Shown: positions 1 to 12,055, counted from the stretch's first letter. The stretch is 64,000 nt of DNA from Lutjanus erythropterus (GCA_020091685.1 CM034604.1:9170519-9234518); one strand, 5' to 3'. Notes: generated by a model not told the origin, from the sequence alone. Numbers and translations are program-made.

Positions 1-198
1 TACATTCATTTGTAATTAATTAAGTGGTGCAATTGTCATATATAGTGTGTTTTTTCTGAGGAGTAACTAAAGATCCATCATCAGCTCATCAATTTTGTTT
101 TTTTTTCTTGCCTAATTCAGTTTTTAGGAACTTTAGGTGGTGGACATCATGGTTTTGCTGTCAACCATATGTGCATTCAATGATGTGCAGCTGCTACA
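1..198. other. Unassigned non-coding sequence
   Basis: AT-rich sequence before the first transposon. No frame resembles a known protein, and I see no repeat unit or RNA gene in it. Confidence 0.6.
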
Positions 199-566
199 CA
201 CTCAATAAAAGTAAATGCAGCACTTTTGTTTTTGCTCCCATTTTCCATAAGTTGAAGCACAAGAGACTAAATTTTGTTCACACATTTGTTAAAATCCATG
301 TCAGTGAACGCCTCTCCTTTGCCAAGATAATCATCCACCTGAGAGGTGGAACAGCATGATTATCGCATAGGTGGGCCGATAATAAAAGGACACTCTAAAA
401 TGTGTAGTTTTATCTTGAAAAAAGAAATGTATTGATTTTTCAGCAATGAACTAGAAATAAATTTGTTAGAAATAAACCTTTTGCATGCATAGAAGAAGTC
501 TTTCGTACTTCAACTCATGAAAATGGGAGCAAAACAGAAGTGTTGTGTTTATATTTTTGTTGAGTG
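199..566. mobile_element. Short non-autonomous Tc1-like element (MITE)
   Basis: The element begins CACTCAATAAAAGTAAATGC and ends with its inverted counterpart TTTATATTTTTGTTGAGTG. The right end is followed by TA (567-568), and the left flank is CA, so the expected TA target duplication is only half preserved. The left arm (199-418) carries the landmark words CACTTTTGTTTTTGCTCCCA and CACTCTAAAATGTG, and the right arm has CATGAAAATGGGAGCAAAAC. These fit the long inverted repeats of a Tc1/mariner family common in fish. The element is about 370 bp, has no transposase, and its right arm is much shorter than its left, so it is deletion-derived. It shares the private inner word TTTTATCTTGAAAAAAG with the longer copy at 58578-59537. 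Confidence 0.8.
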
Positions 567-674
567 TATATCTTTTTCCAGTCTATATTTCTGGATAACA
601 GGTTACAGACAGTAACACTACAGTAACATTAACTTTGCTTAAGCTACCACTCGGTGCACATCCACCAATGATTT

Positions 675-925
675 AAAGCAGTAGTTTGACATTTTGGGAA
701 AAATGTTCATTAGCTTTCTTGTAGAGAGTTAGATAAAAAACATAGACACCCAACACAGCAGTCCACTGAAACTGGACCCAGGAGACGGTTAGCTTAGCAT
801 AGCACAAGTACTTGAAGCTCACAAATCAGAATATCAGGTCTCATTTATTTTATTTGTACAAAAGTATAAAAGCAGCAAGTTGTGGTTTTTCAGGGAGCAA
901 TGTGCTAGACTTCTGTAGCTTCATA
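675..925. repeat. Diverged percomorph interspersed repeat
   Basis: The segment contains GACATTTTGGGAAAAATG, CTTTCTTGTAGAGAGTTAGA, GGTTAGCTTAGCATAGCA and GCAAGTTGTGGTTTTTCAGG in that order. I recognise this word order as a repeat seen very often in spiny-rayed fish, usually near other repeats. This copy has lost the middle section and both ends are unclear. Its class is not clear from the sequence; I see no coding potential. Confidence 0.65.
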
Positions 926-1650
926 TTTACTTGTACACTTGGCAAGAAAATGAGTTAGAGGCTTTCTTAAAATATCTAGTTTTACCTATTCATGAGACTC
1001 TAATGCTAACATTCTTTGTGTTGTGATATGTTTATGTCGGGATATACCAGTATTGGTGGTAACAATGATATTTACAAAAGTAGATATTAATATCACACAA
1101 ATAACCTAATATTATGTAAATAACCCACAATATTATGCCCCCCACACACATTTTGAGTGTAATTCATTTTCCAGAAAAGAGACAAAATGCACAATGAATC
1201 ATAAATCATTATAGTATTTTCACCATGATAATTGTGTAGTGAAAATCTGATATTGCAACAGCCTTACTGTGATATAATGACTTTTTAAAGATTTTATTTT
1301 GAGTTAGAGAACAGATGGTTAACATAAGGATTATATACTGGACAGAAAAAAAAAGCTTAATTACACTTTTAAATGAGGGGTGAAATCTATTTTAACAGTG
1401 TTGTTTTTCAAGTGTTAATTAACTGTTAATTCTCTGTATCTGTTGAATATCTCCCTGCTGTCTCATTTTTGTTCTGCTGAAAGAGGATGGGTTGGTTAGA
1501 ATAAGCAACAAAGACAAGGTTGGTTGACAAAAGTGTGCTGTTTGTCGGTGGGAATCTTCTGTTAAATGGACCCCTGTTTAAATAATAATTACCTTTGTTT
1601 CCAAGGGACGCTTCTGTTAAGGCTTGAGCCTCTGTATGTATGAAGGAAAT

Positions 1651-1653
<3 letters not shown>
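926..1653. other. Unassigned AT-rich non-coding sequence
   Basis: Low-complexity, AT-rich sequence with many TATT/ATAA words and no long open frame on either strand that resembles a protein. Nothing else is supported here. Confidence 0.6.

Positions 1654-1717
<64 letters not shown>
1654..1717. repeat. (CA)32 microsatellite
   Basis: Uninterrupted CA dinucleotides over 64 bp. The tract is long enough to be length-polymorphic, and alternating purine-pyrimidine runs of this kind can adopt Z-DNA. The poly-Val-Cys frame read through it on the minus strand is an artefact. Confidence 0.98.
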
Positions 1718-1719
<2 letters not shown>

Positions 1720-4700
1720 GCAGTGTAGCACATGAAAAGCTAGTTACATAACAACAGACAGGGTGTTGGCAGAATGAAGCAGACAGAGCATCTTATCAAT
1801 GAGAGATGACAGTCAGATTTTTAAGTTTGGAGACAACAACTCAATAAACAGACATGAGCTGCGGACAGTTTAGTCTTGTTTTCTCAGCTTTGTGTAATAG
1901 TCTCATCTGCCAAAAAAATAAAAGACACACTGACTGACCTCGTGCAAGCGTCATAATTGAAGGTTAGACTTACAAAGGGTGTGACTCCTGCATCATCACT
2001 GTGATTTTGATTAGAGCTGGAGGGATGCTGCATCTTCAGCATTCAAAGCCCCCACACACCGACAGCACACCCACACAGGTGGTTTCACTTAATCAGACTT
2101 GTCCACAGGACTGTGTTGGATTGACATCTTCCCAGCGCTGCTGTTGCAGTTTTGTTGCACTTGTTAGAGGCCAGCTTTAAACCGAGCGGACGTCTAATTA
2201 GGCCGAACAACCAAAAACACCTGCGTGGGCGCTTAAAAATGATTTTTAACGGCATGTCAGAGCAGAAAAAGAACAGGTGTCACTACTAATCTCATTATTG
2301 CTGCATTCGTACAACTATGAAGCCCTGCTGTTCAACAACTATTCAGTGTTAAATAAATAATTTCTTTTTTTTTTTTTTAAAAGCATTAAATATCTAGATA
2401 AAACAATTTTTATTTCATGAAATTACATTTTGAAATTTTGTTTCTATTTCATGATTACACATTCTATGATGTCACTTTTCATGTGATATAGTCACTGCCC
2501 ACTCAACTTTAAGCCAATCACATGTCCCCGGCCTCTTAAATTAGCAAAGTCAACCAAATTTACCCAGTTAGCTCCTGTTAGCTCGAACGCCAACAATTCA
2601 GAATCAACTAACTGTGGCTTGAATTAAACGAATATCAATGAAATAACATTCCTTAATAATTGGTTACATCTGTTTAATTTCCTTAATTATTTCACAAATT
2701 ATTGTTTTTTTTGTATATTTCACACAATTTATTCATGTGTTTATTTATTTCATTTCATGTTTTACTCTTATATAATACTGAACCCGGTGGAACTCCAGGG
2801 AGTGACAGTTTAGATAGCGATGAGCTAGTTTACATGTTGCTAAAGTAGGCTAAATGCTGTCTGCCGTTATCTGTAGCTGGCATTAGCTAGTTAGCCATGG
2901 AGCTAGCCACCTAGCTGACTCATCTCCAGGGTGCCAGGAGACAATCCCAGCAAGAAAACCACTACGGTACTGTATTCCCTCTTGTCAAACTAGCCACCAT
3001 CGGTCTCGGAGGCTGTGTTTCGTCCTGGTCTGACCAGGATGTCCAGTTAAGCCAGACTCAGACGCTGATGCTGACAATGACAGCATGGCGAGGAGAATGC
3101 AGATTGGAACTGTGCATGTTCAACTCACAACAAAGATGAGGAAGAAGCAAGATCGTTATGACAGTGTAATGACAGTCTTATGCACATGCCTTCAAAGCAA
3201 CTGGCATTGTGAAGTCACATACAACCAGGCATACAGAGAACCTATGTAAGCTATGATAGATATATTTTATACAATCATGGAAGAATGCTGATCTGATGAA
3301 TAAACACATCTCTTAAGGACCCATCTGACCCATTACTGTTCAGCTGTAGCATTCATGTATTATAAATTATGAATAGACATCTTGTTAGGTCATATTGGAC
3401 TCAGCTGTACTACAGTATCAATACAAGTGGTTCACTGATCTTGTTGGCCAGTTGTTAATGTCTCCAGACAGCCGCTGTGGTTCTACCACACTTGTCTGTT
3501 CCACTATGTGACCTTGCCTTCTCTTCCCTCAGAAAGTTTTCTACTCTGCCTGCATGTCTGCATTTCACTTCTAACGTCTTTTGCCAACATTACTGTTACA
3601 ACAGTGACAGAATGAATGCTGGGTAAAGAGGGTTTCTATTACAAACAGAATGCAAGGTCTACGTTCTGGTTCAAACTTTTTTTTTTTTTCCGACTTTGAC
3701 AAGCTCTGTTCATCAAGTGGACGTCCGAACACTTCACTTTATGAATCGGTATGTGAGCCAAGGCGTCCTTGTGTGTCGGATAAAATCAGGTTCAGCTTGG
3801 CTGGTTTGAGTGGTTCAGAAATTGATGCTTGCTTAATCCACCCTGCTGGGATGGAGCCAGAGACTTCCATGGCCCAGTAGGAAGAATGTATGCACAATAG
3901 TGTGTGTGTATTAAGTGTATCCTTTTGTGTTGTATACGTGTGAGTGCTAGTGTGCATTAGCCGACTGTTCTAACAAGATATTGGGACTCATACTCAGTGG
4001 GTCCATTTCAGTGCACTGGTGCATCACTTAACACGTAACGGTGAGGTCTGGGAAAATTGTTTAAATGGAGTGTAATCTGACAGCCAGCAGCCACTGCTGC
4101 GACCATGTAGTTGTCTGCTGAAAAAACAACAACAACAACGTGAGCCTAAAGGACAAAAGCCATGGTAGCTTTCCTAGATGACAAAATGTTGCTTTTTCCC
4201 TTCATTTTACTGATATTATGTTTATTTATTTATATATAATATATACATGTATTTTAATGAATAAATACTGTAGAAGGGAATTTAACATATATGTAAGACA
4301 TAAATATAATTTTACAGTTTAAAAGAACTTTGAGTTGAACAGACATGGTATTGGCATCAATGTTCTATCATGGGTCTTATCCTGAGGACACATATATGTA
4401 CTATTTATTTGTACTTATTAAGTTATTCTTCTTTCTCAAACACATCATCAGAACTTGCAGGGAATGTTAGCCAATGTTGTGGGAACGTTCCCTGCTAGCT
4501 GGGGTGGTATTGTAACCCACTGTGATGCACGGGTCGACATAGGACCCTTGCATCACAGCAGGTAAATGAAGCCTCTCTTGCACACTTTGCATTTCCTCCA
4601 GATTTTATTTTACTACAGTTTTGGAGAGCTCCTGCATGAAGAGAGTGCACACAACTCAGAGGAGATGCTGTGCAGCTGGGGTTGATAAGAATGCCATCAG

Positions 4701-4954
4701 TTTTGCAAATATTTGTTCATAAATCAACTTGAAGTGTTTGTTTCCTAAAACAGATATCTCCATTTTTATTTATTTTTGGATTCTGATATGAATCAAACTG
4801 ATGTTGGGTTGTTTTGATAGCTTAAAAAAAAATAATTTTCATATATCATGTTTTCTTTTATTGTGCACTCAAGAGAAAACCAATCAAACTGGTGCTGGTT
4901 TATTCATTTTAAGGCCGGTGTTCATCTGTTTTTGTAAATTAACTCTTCAAATTT
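1718..4954. other. Non-coding stretch with no recognised gene
   Basis: The stretch is mostly unique-looking sequence. 1990-2280 has balanced composition and complex words and could be regulatory. 2560-2920 is rich in TTAGC/GCTAG words (for example GGCATTAGCTAGTTAGCCAT), which is common in decayed fish repeats. The short frames at 3650-3880 and 3739-3957 overlap on opposite strands, have no recognisable domain and are taken as chance. Confidence 0.55.
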
Positions 4955-5275
4955 TGATGTGATGGTGCTAGATGAAAGACCAGACGGATCACCAAAGTTA
5001 TTAGAATCCACCCCAAGGGGAGAACGAAGGTCTGGAACAAATTTCACAGCAGTCCATCTGTCAGTTTTTGAGAGATTTTACTCAAAACTACAAATATCAA
5101 CCAGATGGTGGTGCTAGGGGAAAGTCAAGTGATCATTAAAGTCATTCATCCCCTGGAGAACATGAATGCCTGAACAAAATTTAATGTCAGATTTTATGGC
5201 AATATTTCAGGCTTGACCAAAGTGGTGGGCTGCTGTGCTAGCACTGCCGCTGCTAGCATGGCTGTAAAATTTTAA
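4955..5275. repeat. Dispersed fish repeat, partly duplicated
   Basis: The word set GATGGTGCTAGATGAAAGAC ... GGATCACCAAAGTTATTAGA recurs within the segment as GGTGGTGCTAGGGGAAAGTC ... GATCATTAAAGTCATTCATC. This shows two tandem, diverged half-copies about 150 bp apart. It ends in GACCAAAGTGGTGGGCTGCT and GCTGCTAGCATGGCTG, which I recognise from an abundant fish repeat of uncertain class. A fragment in the opposite orientation occurs at 7358-7442. Confidence 0.6.
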
Positions 5276-6722
5276 ACCAAGTTGAATCACATTAGGAACA
5301 ATTAGAGATATTTCAGCAATTAATGCAGTTTTACATTTTTCAAGAAAAGGTCATGTAAAAGCTGCTTCCAGTTGATAACCCAACAAAATATATAACCTAA
5401 GACTATCATTTTTGGACATTTTGATATGGAAACATTACATATTACAGCAATAAACAACCACCATAACTGATGAAAATCTGGCATGATTCAGGCAGAAGTC
5501 ATGTTCATGTTACATTTAGTCTTGTCACCCTCCGATGTTTCCAACATATCCCATGATTTTGTAGAAGTTATAGCAACTAGCTAGCAAAGGCTAGCAGGAA
5601 GTGCACAGTTACCGGTAAATTCCACCAGGTGTGCACATCTGTGCCACGGTTCTTATCTGTCCTCCTCACGGCTGCAGCGCCCACCAGCAGCGTTTCAGAA
5701 GCATTTCAGCAGTGGAGCGTTTTGCCCACCTGATCATGTTTACTTGCTCAGATTTTGTTGATTAAGTCCTCTTTCCTTGCTCTTTGTGCTTCTAGCATGG
5801 ATAAGCAGGCTACATGGTTTAAAAGTTTCTTTTCTGTCTGTCTTTATGACCGTGAGTCTGCATGAGATCTTTTATTTTGTCTTTTGCCTTTTCTGTGTCT
5901 GACTTCCTGCCCGTTCAATCTGGTCTGGTCCGGCCATGGATCGCTCCAACTGCCGTGGCGCTGCTGTAACGCAACGTCGCCATGCTTAGTGGAAATTGTG
6001 GGTTACGCTGATAAATGATGGATTTCTCTATGTGTGAACATTGCTGGAAACATATGGGATCATGTAAGTACACAACTCAACAAATCATGCATCAAATATG
6101 TTTAGAACTTTTAGACATTTTAACGTGGAAATGAGCACTTTCACGCCCGTCTGTTTCAGTCAGAACATTTATATCAAGGTTTTAACCATTTAATGCCACA
6201 TGTGCATCTGAGTTTGACCGCATTACCCTGCTGATGTAATGCAACGAGACAAATTTTCACACAGACTGTCCTAAGAGCTGAAGTAGCCCCCTGGTAGAAC
6301 CCGCCATACACAACATTTAAATGTACATGAATACACAAGGAGAGGAACATGCTGAAATAATCACATAAATCTAAATGCTAATGCAGCAGGAGTCTGGGGA
6401 GATGGAAGGACTTAAATTAAAAAACGGACAGCATATGGAACATTTGACTATAAAATGATTTCTGTGTCTGCCTGAACAATCTCCGGGCTCTATAGTACAC
6501 ACATACACACCAACAAACACATACAGTGCTCCCTCATTTGTTTGTCTTTCTTAATGATACAACAGTACAGATGGATATTTGTGCTTGTATTTACATGTGT
6601 GGGCATTCCTTTGAGGAATGAGCCGAGCGCACACACGTGTATTTCTCTTGCTGGGTAGGATGGATGGAGATGTAACGGTTCACTGAACGATCTGTCCTCC
6701 ATCTCCATCCTCCCTCCTCTGC
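5276..6722. other. Non-coding stretch, possible old repeat at 5600-6010
   Basis: No gene is recognised. 5600-6010 is more GC-rich (CGGCTGCAGCGCCCACCAGC, then CTGCCGTGGCGCTGCTGTAA) and loosely resembles a fish repeat carrying similar GC-rich words, but I cannot define its ends. Confidence 0.4.
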
Positions 6723-6748
6723 CATCCATCCATCCATCCATCCATCCC
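6723..6748. repeat. (CATC)n microsatellite
   Basis: About six CATC units, followed by an imperfect continuation to 6778 (TCCATCCATTCATCATTCAT). The Met-Asp-Gly-Trp-rich frame on the minus strand is this repeat translated. Confidence 0.9.
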
Positions 6749-7247
6749 TCCTGTCGTCCATCCATTCATCATTCATCGCTCCTTTCATCCCTTCCTCTGC
6801 AAAAGCTGCATTTATGTAAGAGATACTGCAGAGCGCAAACACTAAAAGCCAAATGGAGTGAAGTGGATCTACATTATGGCCTCGGCTATGAGAGGACTTC
6901 AAATGGCAACACCGCTCACTTGGAATTAATGGAGTTAGTTTCAAAGACAAGAGGGAGGATTTATACTGGAAAGGCTGCAGTGTTCTCACAGCTTCCAGTT
7001 TCCACCAGCAGGCATCAGACCAAGTTATTGTTCTGTGAGACTCCATGAGAGCAAAATGAACACTGCATATAATCGCTTTGTACACATTAGTTGTCAACAG
7101 ATCACAATCCTCCACAGAATCTGAATCTGACTTTTGATCAGAAACCTGGATGGTTAGTGCCACAGCAGTTTTAGTCATATTAAGGCAATTCTCCTCTTGA
7201 ACTGAAGGAAAAAACCTGACTGCGAGACTCTCTGTATTTCTGATATC

Positions 7248-7442
7248 TTTAAAGGGATAGTTCACAAAATCAATTACATTTGGATGGAAACACAGCTTTT
7301 CAGTAGATTGACAGTTTAATCTGATACAGAAATTCCTGGTGGACGAATCGTCACCATGAAGTTGACATTTGTTCTGTATGATGAAATTTGGTACAGACAT
7401 TATCGCTCGCCTCAGGATGAACTGTAATAACTTTGGTGATGT
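7248..7442. repeat. Two adjoining repeat fragments
   Basis: 7248-7264 is TTTAAAGGGATAGTTCA, the reverse complement of the terminal word seen at 17714-17730 and 56044-56060. 7358-7442 carries GAAATTTGGTACAGACATT and GGATGAACTGTAATAACTTT, an inverted fragment of the family at 4955-5275. The 294-codon minus-strand frame that crosses these fragments has no protein-like features. Confidence 0.5.
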
Positions 7443-7826
7443 TTTAACACGTGTTAAAACACCAAAGTCACACAATGACTCAGAAATTGATGAAGGAAGC
7501 GGTTGATCAGCAGCTTGCGTGTTGTGAGAAGGAAAATGACTGTTTTTGTCAATGGAGTCTGGTGGCTTTGAAGAGAGCGATGTAGCAGCTGTTTCTGGTT
7601 AAACAAAAAGGATTCTTTCCATAATGGTGCCATAAACTGAGAATAACAACTTGAGCCTGTCAGTGGTAAAAACAAGCACTTTCTTGGACGTACTCTGAAA
7701 GGCGCAAAGAATTTCATTGTAGTCCGTTTCACAGCTGCTGTCTAATGTGATGTACTGGACCAATTTCAAGACTTTTTGTCTATTAGTGTAGGTAGGAGGA
7801 ATGGACATGCTATATGTCAAGAGGGC

Positions 7827-8138
7827 TTAAAGGACCAGTGTATTTAGTGGCATCTAGCTGTGAACTTGCAGATTGCGAACACCTTGTCTCACCCTTCCGT
7901 TCCAAGCAAAACTCCACACAAAAGATCCTCTCTAGAGCCAGTGTTTGCTTTGTCCATTCTGGGCTACTTTAGAAACATGGCAATGCAACATGAGGGCGCC
8001 TGCGGAAGAAGACATGCACCCTATTTGATGTAAAGGTCTCCTTCTAATGCAACAAAAACACACTCTTAATTATTATAAATATATTTTTGTCATATTCTGA
8101 CATCACCCCCCCGTAAATCTTACAAACTGGACTGTTAA
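7827..8138. mobile_element. MITE with TTAAAGGACCAGTG ends, copy 1
   Basis: The left end is TTAAAGGACCAGTGTATTTA and the right end is TAAATCTTACAAACTGGACT followed by GTTAA, which are imperfect inverted repeats of each other. The interior holds TTTAGTGGCATCTAG, TCTCTAGAGCCAGTGTTTG and TTCTGGGCTACTTTAGAAAC. The second copy at 23658-23999 keeps TTTAGTGGCATCTAG and both ends. Length is about 310 bp with no coding capacity, so it needs transposase from elsewhere. The superfamily is not resolved; a hAT- or PIF-type element is possible. Confidence 0.75.
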
Positions 8139-9549
8139 ACTTGTTAAACTAAATGTTGAATCCAGTTATTGCACAAACAAAAGCAAGTGTGACAAAACAC
8201 AAAATCAATATATCCTTAAGTCAAAAGATGAAAAATGAAAAAGGGAAAGTAAGAATTCCATCTTCACATAGATCAGTCATAGCCTACATATTTCAATTTG
8301 TTTGCTGAATCTTTAAGGCCGTACAGTATCTGGTACACTGAGCAGACATACACTTGATATTAAGTGGACTCAGATCCACAGAACATCTGAATGCACTCAG
8401 TAGCTCATACACTGAGTGAATCCAGCTGTGATAAACATATGCAGTATTATGTGGGAAGTGTTAGAACCAACAGCAGGTTATAGCAGTAATTAAGCAATGA
8501 ATAGGGATGATAAGTGTCATTAAGTTGGAGCATTCACTACAGTGTTTCCCAAAGGCTTTAGCTCATTAAAACCTGATTTGACCTTATCAATGGTGGCTAT
8601 TTGAGAGCATAGTACTTTGCATTTGCTTTGGTACCATTAGTACAGAATGTCCAGATATCCCAAGAGCCCTTGGGTAGGTTCCCATGCTGTCCATGGGCTT
8701 TCTGCTCATAATTATATTTTTTTTCCTTAATATGCCTGATAACCCAAGTCACTCCTGTCCTACAGTGAGCTTAAGAAGTGAATCATTTAATCATCATACA
8801 TTTGTTACAAAAAGTACATTATACTTTATACTGCAGTTCTTTAAGATCTAGGACAAAGACATGCCTTTGTCCTATGCATGTAATGAATATTCCTAGTAAC
8901 TTATTATTGCATAATGTACAATGGGGGAAGATATGAGCTGAAGCTGAAAATGCAAATGTTTCAAATGAATGACTTGATGTGACTAAACTAGTTTACATTG
9001 TCCCACACTCCAGTCCATCATACCACCATACTCACTGATTTACAAAGACAGTCCTTTAAGAAAATGAAAGAAAAGCCTTTTGTTGATTATTGTTTGCAGT
9101 TCATATTAACAGAAGAAAGGCTGAGCCAGGCACTTTGTTTGTATTCCTTAAATCCAGGACTAAGGCTAAGGCCCTGTGTGTCTATGCATCTGAAGTGTTT
9201 ACCCCATATTCGGACCATTAGATGTGAACTGTTGGTATGCGGTGACTTGCAGACATTGAAAACATGGAGTCTTGGGTTTGAATATTTCACTCAGTGTAAG
9301 GATAATACAGCCTGAGTGGAGAGTTGCAACAAGCTGATACAACATATAGAGCACACATGATAATGTGAGACAGTGGAAAAGGATGATTTTTCCAACCCTA
9401 AACCTACTTGACGGGGATAAAAATGTTTTTAAGGGGATAAATGTCTTCCTCTGGATCTGATCTGTTCCTCCTCTAAAATAAAAGTGTATTTTGAAAAGTG
9501 TTGGCTTTCCCAGAAGGGGGGTTCTGGCAAAACAACACAACATGTCTCC

Positions 9550-9550
<1 letters not shown>
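8139..9550. other. Unassigned non-coding sequence
   Basis: AT-rich sequence. Short frames at 8998-9315 (plus) and 9087-9290 (minus) overlap and show no domain or codon signature. No repeat family is recognised. Confidence 0.55.
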
Positions 9551-9602
<52 letters not shown>

Positions 9603-9628
9603 ATACATACATACATACATACATACAT
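9551..9628. repeat. Compound (ATA)n-(ACAT)n microsatellite
   Basis: About 50 bp of ATA/TAA trinucleotides (9551-9600) pass directly into seven ACAT units (9601-9628). The poly-Ile and Tyr-Val-Cys-Met frames on the minus strand are artefacts of this tract. Confidence 0.97.
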
Positions 9629-9684
9629 TCCTTACCTGAATACAGAGTCTAAGGACAGAAGGAGTCATACACTGCAGTGTAAAG

Positions 9685-10325
9685 CGTAATGTGTAAAGCC
9701 CCTGAGTCAAATTGTGGTTTGTGAGATTTAAGTTTATTATTCCACAAAAGGGAATTTTGCAGTATTACAGCAGCAAAGTGGACAGTCAAACAGAAAGGAG
9801 AATTAATAATAATTAAAAAAAAATAAGTAAACAAGTTGTATGAACAATAGGAAATATAAAAAATTGGAACAACATAGCCAAGAGGAAATGTAAAAATAGA
9901 ATATATGCTATATAAACAAGAAATAGACTCAACAGTAGGGTTTACACCATTGCACATAGGAAATATTGATATTGCACAGTCAGTATACGTTGTAGTGCAG
10001 TCATTGTCAGTTTTGGTGTGTGCTCCGACAGCTGCAGGTAGGACCTGCGTTAACACTCCTTCACACACTGAAGCACTCTGTCGCTGAAGGAGCTCTCCAG
10101 TGTCCTGCACTGATGGTAGCGTAGCCATCATCCTCCTGTCTCCCACCACCTCCACCGGGTCGAGGTGGCATCCCAAGTAAGAGCTGGCCTTATCAATCAG
10201 TTTATCAAGTCTCTCCCTGTCAGCAGCCAATAAAAAACTGCCCCAGCAGACCAATTCACTGAAGCTGGCTGATGTCACCGTGGTGTCAGAAAAATGTGTT
10301 ACATGAATAAAATTTGACTTGACCT
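9685..10325 (-). pseudogene. LINE ORF2 C-terminal remnant with 3' tail
   Basis: Between about 10255 and 10120 the minus strand reads LLAADRERLDKLIDKASS, LGCHLDPVEVVGDRRMM, a signature I recognise from the C-terminal end of fish non-LTR retrotransposon ORF2, downstream of the RT domain. The homology continues in a second frame as LESSFSDRVLQCVKE, then a stop, then RRSYL, so at least one frameshift and one stop are present. The AT-rich part at 9735-9990 would be its 3' untranslated tail. On the plus strand, 9688-9728 (GTGTAAAGCCCCTGAGTC) and 10302-10325 (AATAAAATTTGACTTGAC) look like the two halves of another LINE 3' end split by this insertion. The clade is not assigned. Confidence 0.7.
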
Positions 10326-12055
10326 GATTCTTGTGTTGGTTCATCATCATTTCTATAATCTGACCAAAGTGTTCAGAGGCAGAAGATCACATGTTTGAGA
10401 CTTTGAGACACTAAATCAAACAGTAATTATATATTATGCATTGTGTGGAAAAGCAAAGGAATTGCTAATACTCATCAGCTCACAGACTATAAAGCAGCAC
10501 TAACAGGACATTCCTATCAGGGTTTCTGACTTTATTTTTTGACTGGTTGCAGAGTGTTCTCTCTGCTCATGCCTTTTCATTACATCTTGAATTAAGTTTT
10601 CTCTTTTTTCCCAACACAGTAGAAGCTTTTGTAGTTGTTTCCCCACATGCTGCTTATTGCACAAAGACCAGTAATCACATCTGATATTAGGGGAAAGATC
10701 TTATATTTTATCTTGTATAGATTTTCTTTGCTGTAAAGCTAATTGCCTGCTCAGGGACGCAGAGGGATGAGACATTTTTCCTTTTGGACAACCATGGGAG
10801 AGTGCGGGGATAATTTGCAATCATCTCTTTTGTCTTATACTCCCTTAACCGATAAATCAAAAATTCATTATGCAAATTAAATTAAGTGCAGTGTGTTATT
10901 GTCCTCATCTTTCATAGCAGGGAGAATGCGGCATGAAGGAAGGCTCTAAATTAAATACTGCCTTTGCGGAAACCATTTTTACAGAGCCTTGTCTACTAGT
11001 TGCATGAAAGGGAGGCAAAATTCAACCGTTTTGAAGCACATTGCTGCGAAGCAGGCCATTTAATTACATAACTATGCATGTGTAGACGTGATGCAAGCTG
11101 GTATGTGCCAGTGAGTGATATATATTTTCCTTTCTGATTGATCAAACCTTTTAAGTTAATTTGCCTACACAGGAAAAGCCGCTCAGTCGTCACAAGTCAG
11201 GTAGCAACAGTCAATTTCGATTGTCTAGATCTGCATTTAAAGCAATAACTCAACCTTGGCATGACTGCAGATCACTACCATTAACTCCTGTGATGTATGT
11301 GTGGTATGAGAGTGTATGCTGTGTACTGATGTTGTCATGGTGTAAATCTGTGTAGGGGAAATGGGCCTCTATGCAAGAAAACACAAGCCTATAGCAGTAA
11401 ATATACATTCTCCATTTACACACAAAAGACACACGCATTCATACACACAGCAGCTTAATTCTCCAGGACAGCCTGTTCCGGTGAATTTGCAGCTCTATTT
11501 ATTTCAGTGCAGCTGGCTGAGGTCCCGGCTTCCAGGGCCACCGGGGCCTGAATGCGGCCACGCGAACCCCAGGGACGGGAGAGGCTGGCTGGGCCACAGA
11601 AAGAGACAAAAGCGGGGCCGTGTGTCCGTGCCAGCTCCCGACTTAGATCAAACACAAGCACGGACATGCACATCAACCAATACATAAAGCATACATAAAA
11701 GAACAACAAATGCACCTGTAAACCCATGCAAACACCTTAGAAGAGGCACAAAACCAGAGTGCTGCTGAAAGACAATGAAATGTAATCTCATAAACAGCAT
11801 ACAAACCTCACCCTCAGTGACAACAGACGAAGATCAGTCGATATATTTCAGTAGAACAAACTTTGCTTACGTTTATCAAAACTGGTCAGAGGTCAGAGTT
11901 GTTATCTGTGTCTTAGTCTGTCTGTGATTTAAACGCTCCCTACGTTACTTTGTAATTCCATATATTAGTCACTCCATGTTGTGATTTGAATTACAGGGTG
12001 AATTACACAACTACTCATTGCTGTGAATTTTGATAGTCTGGTCATTATCCGATCA
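10326..12055. other. Non-coding stretch with two candidate regulatory blocks
   Basis: No exon is recognised. 10740-10990 is complex unique-looking sequence with an octamer-like ATGCAAAT and words such as CGATAAATCAAAAATTCATT. 11500-11645 is locally GC-rich (GGCCACCGGGGCCTGAATGC). Both are plausible conserved non-coding elements by appearance only. The opposed short frames at 11361-11727 have no recognisable domain. Confidence 0.4.

Noticed and set aside
1426-1731. 101-codon minus frame with poly-Val-Cys start
   Set aside because: It starts inside the (CA)32 tract; the rest has no domain.
6591-7475. 294-codon minus frame, the longest in the window
   Set aside because: It crosses a CATC microsatellite and two repeat fragments, and has no recognisable domain or consistent composition. 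It is a chance frame.
9649-10350. 233-codon minus frame as a possible host gene
   Set aside because: The recognisable part is LINE ORF2 C-terminus with frame damage; the remainder is the AT-rich LINE tail.
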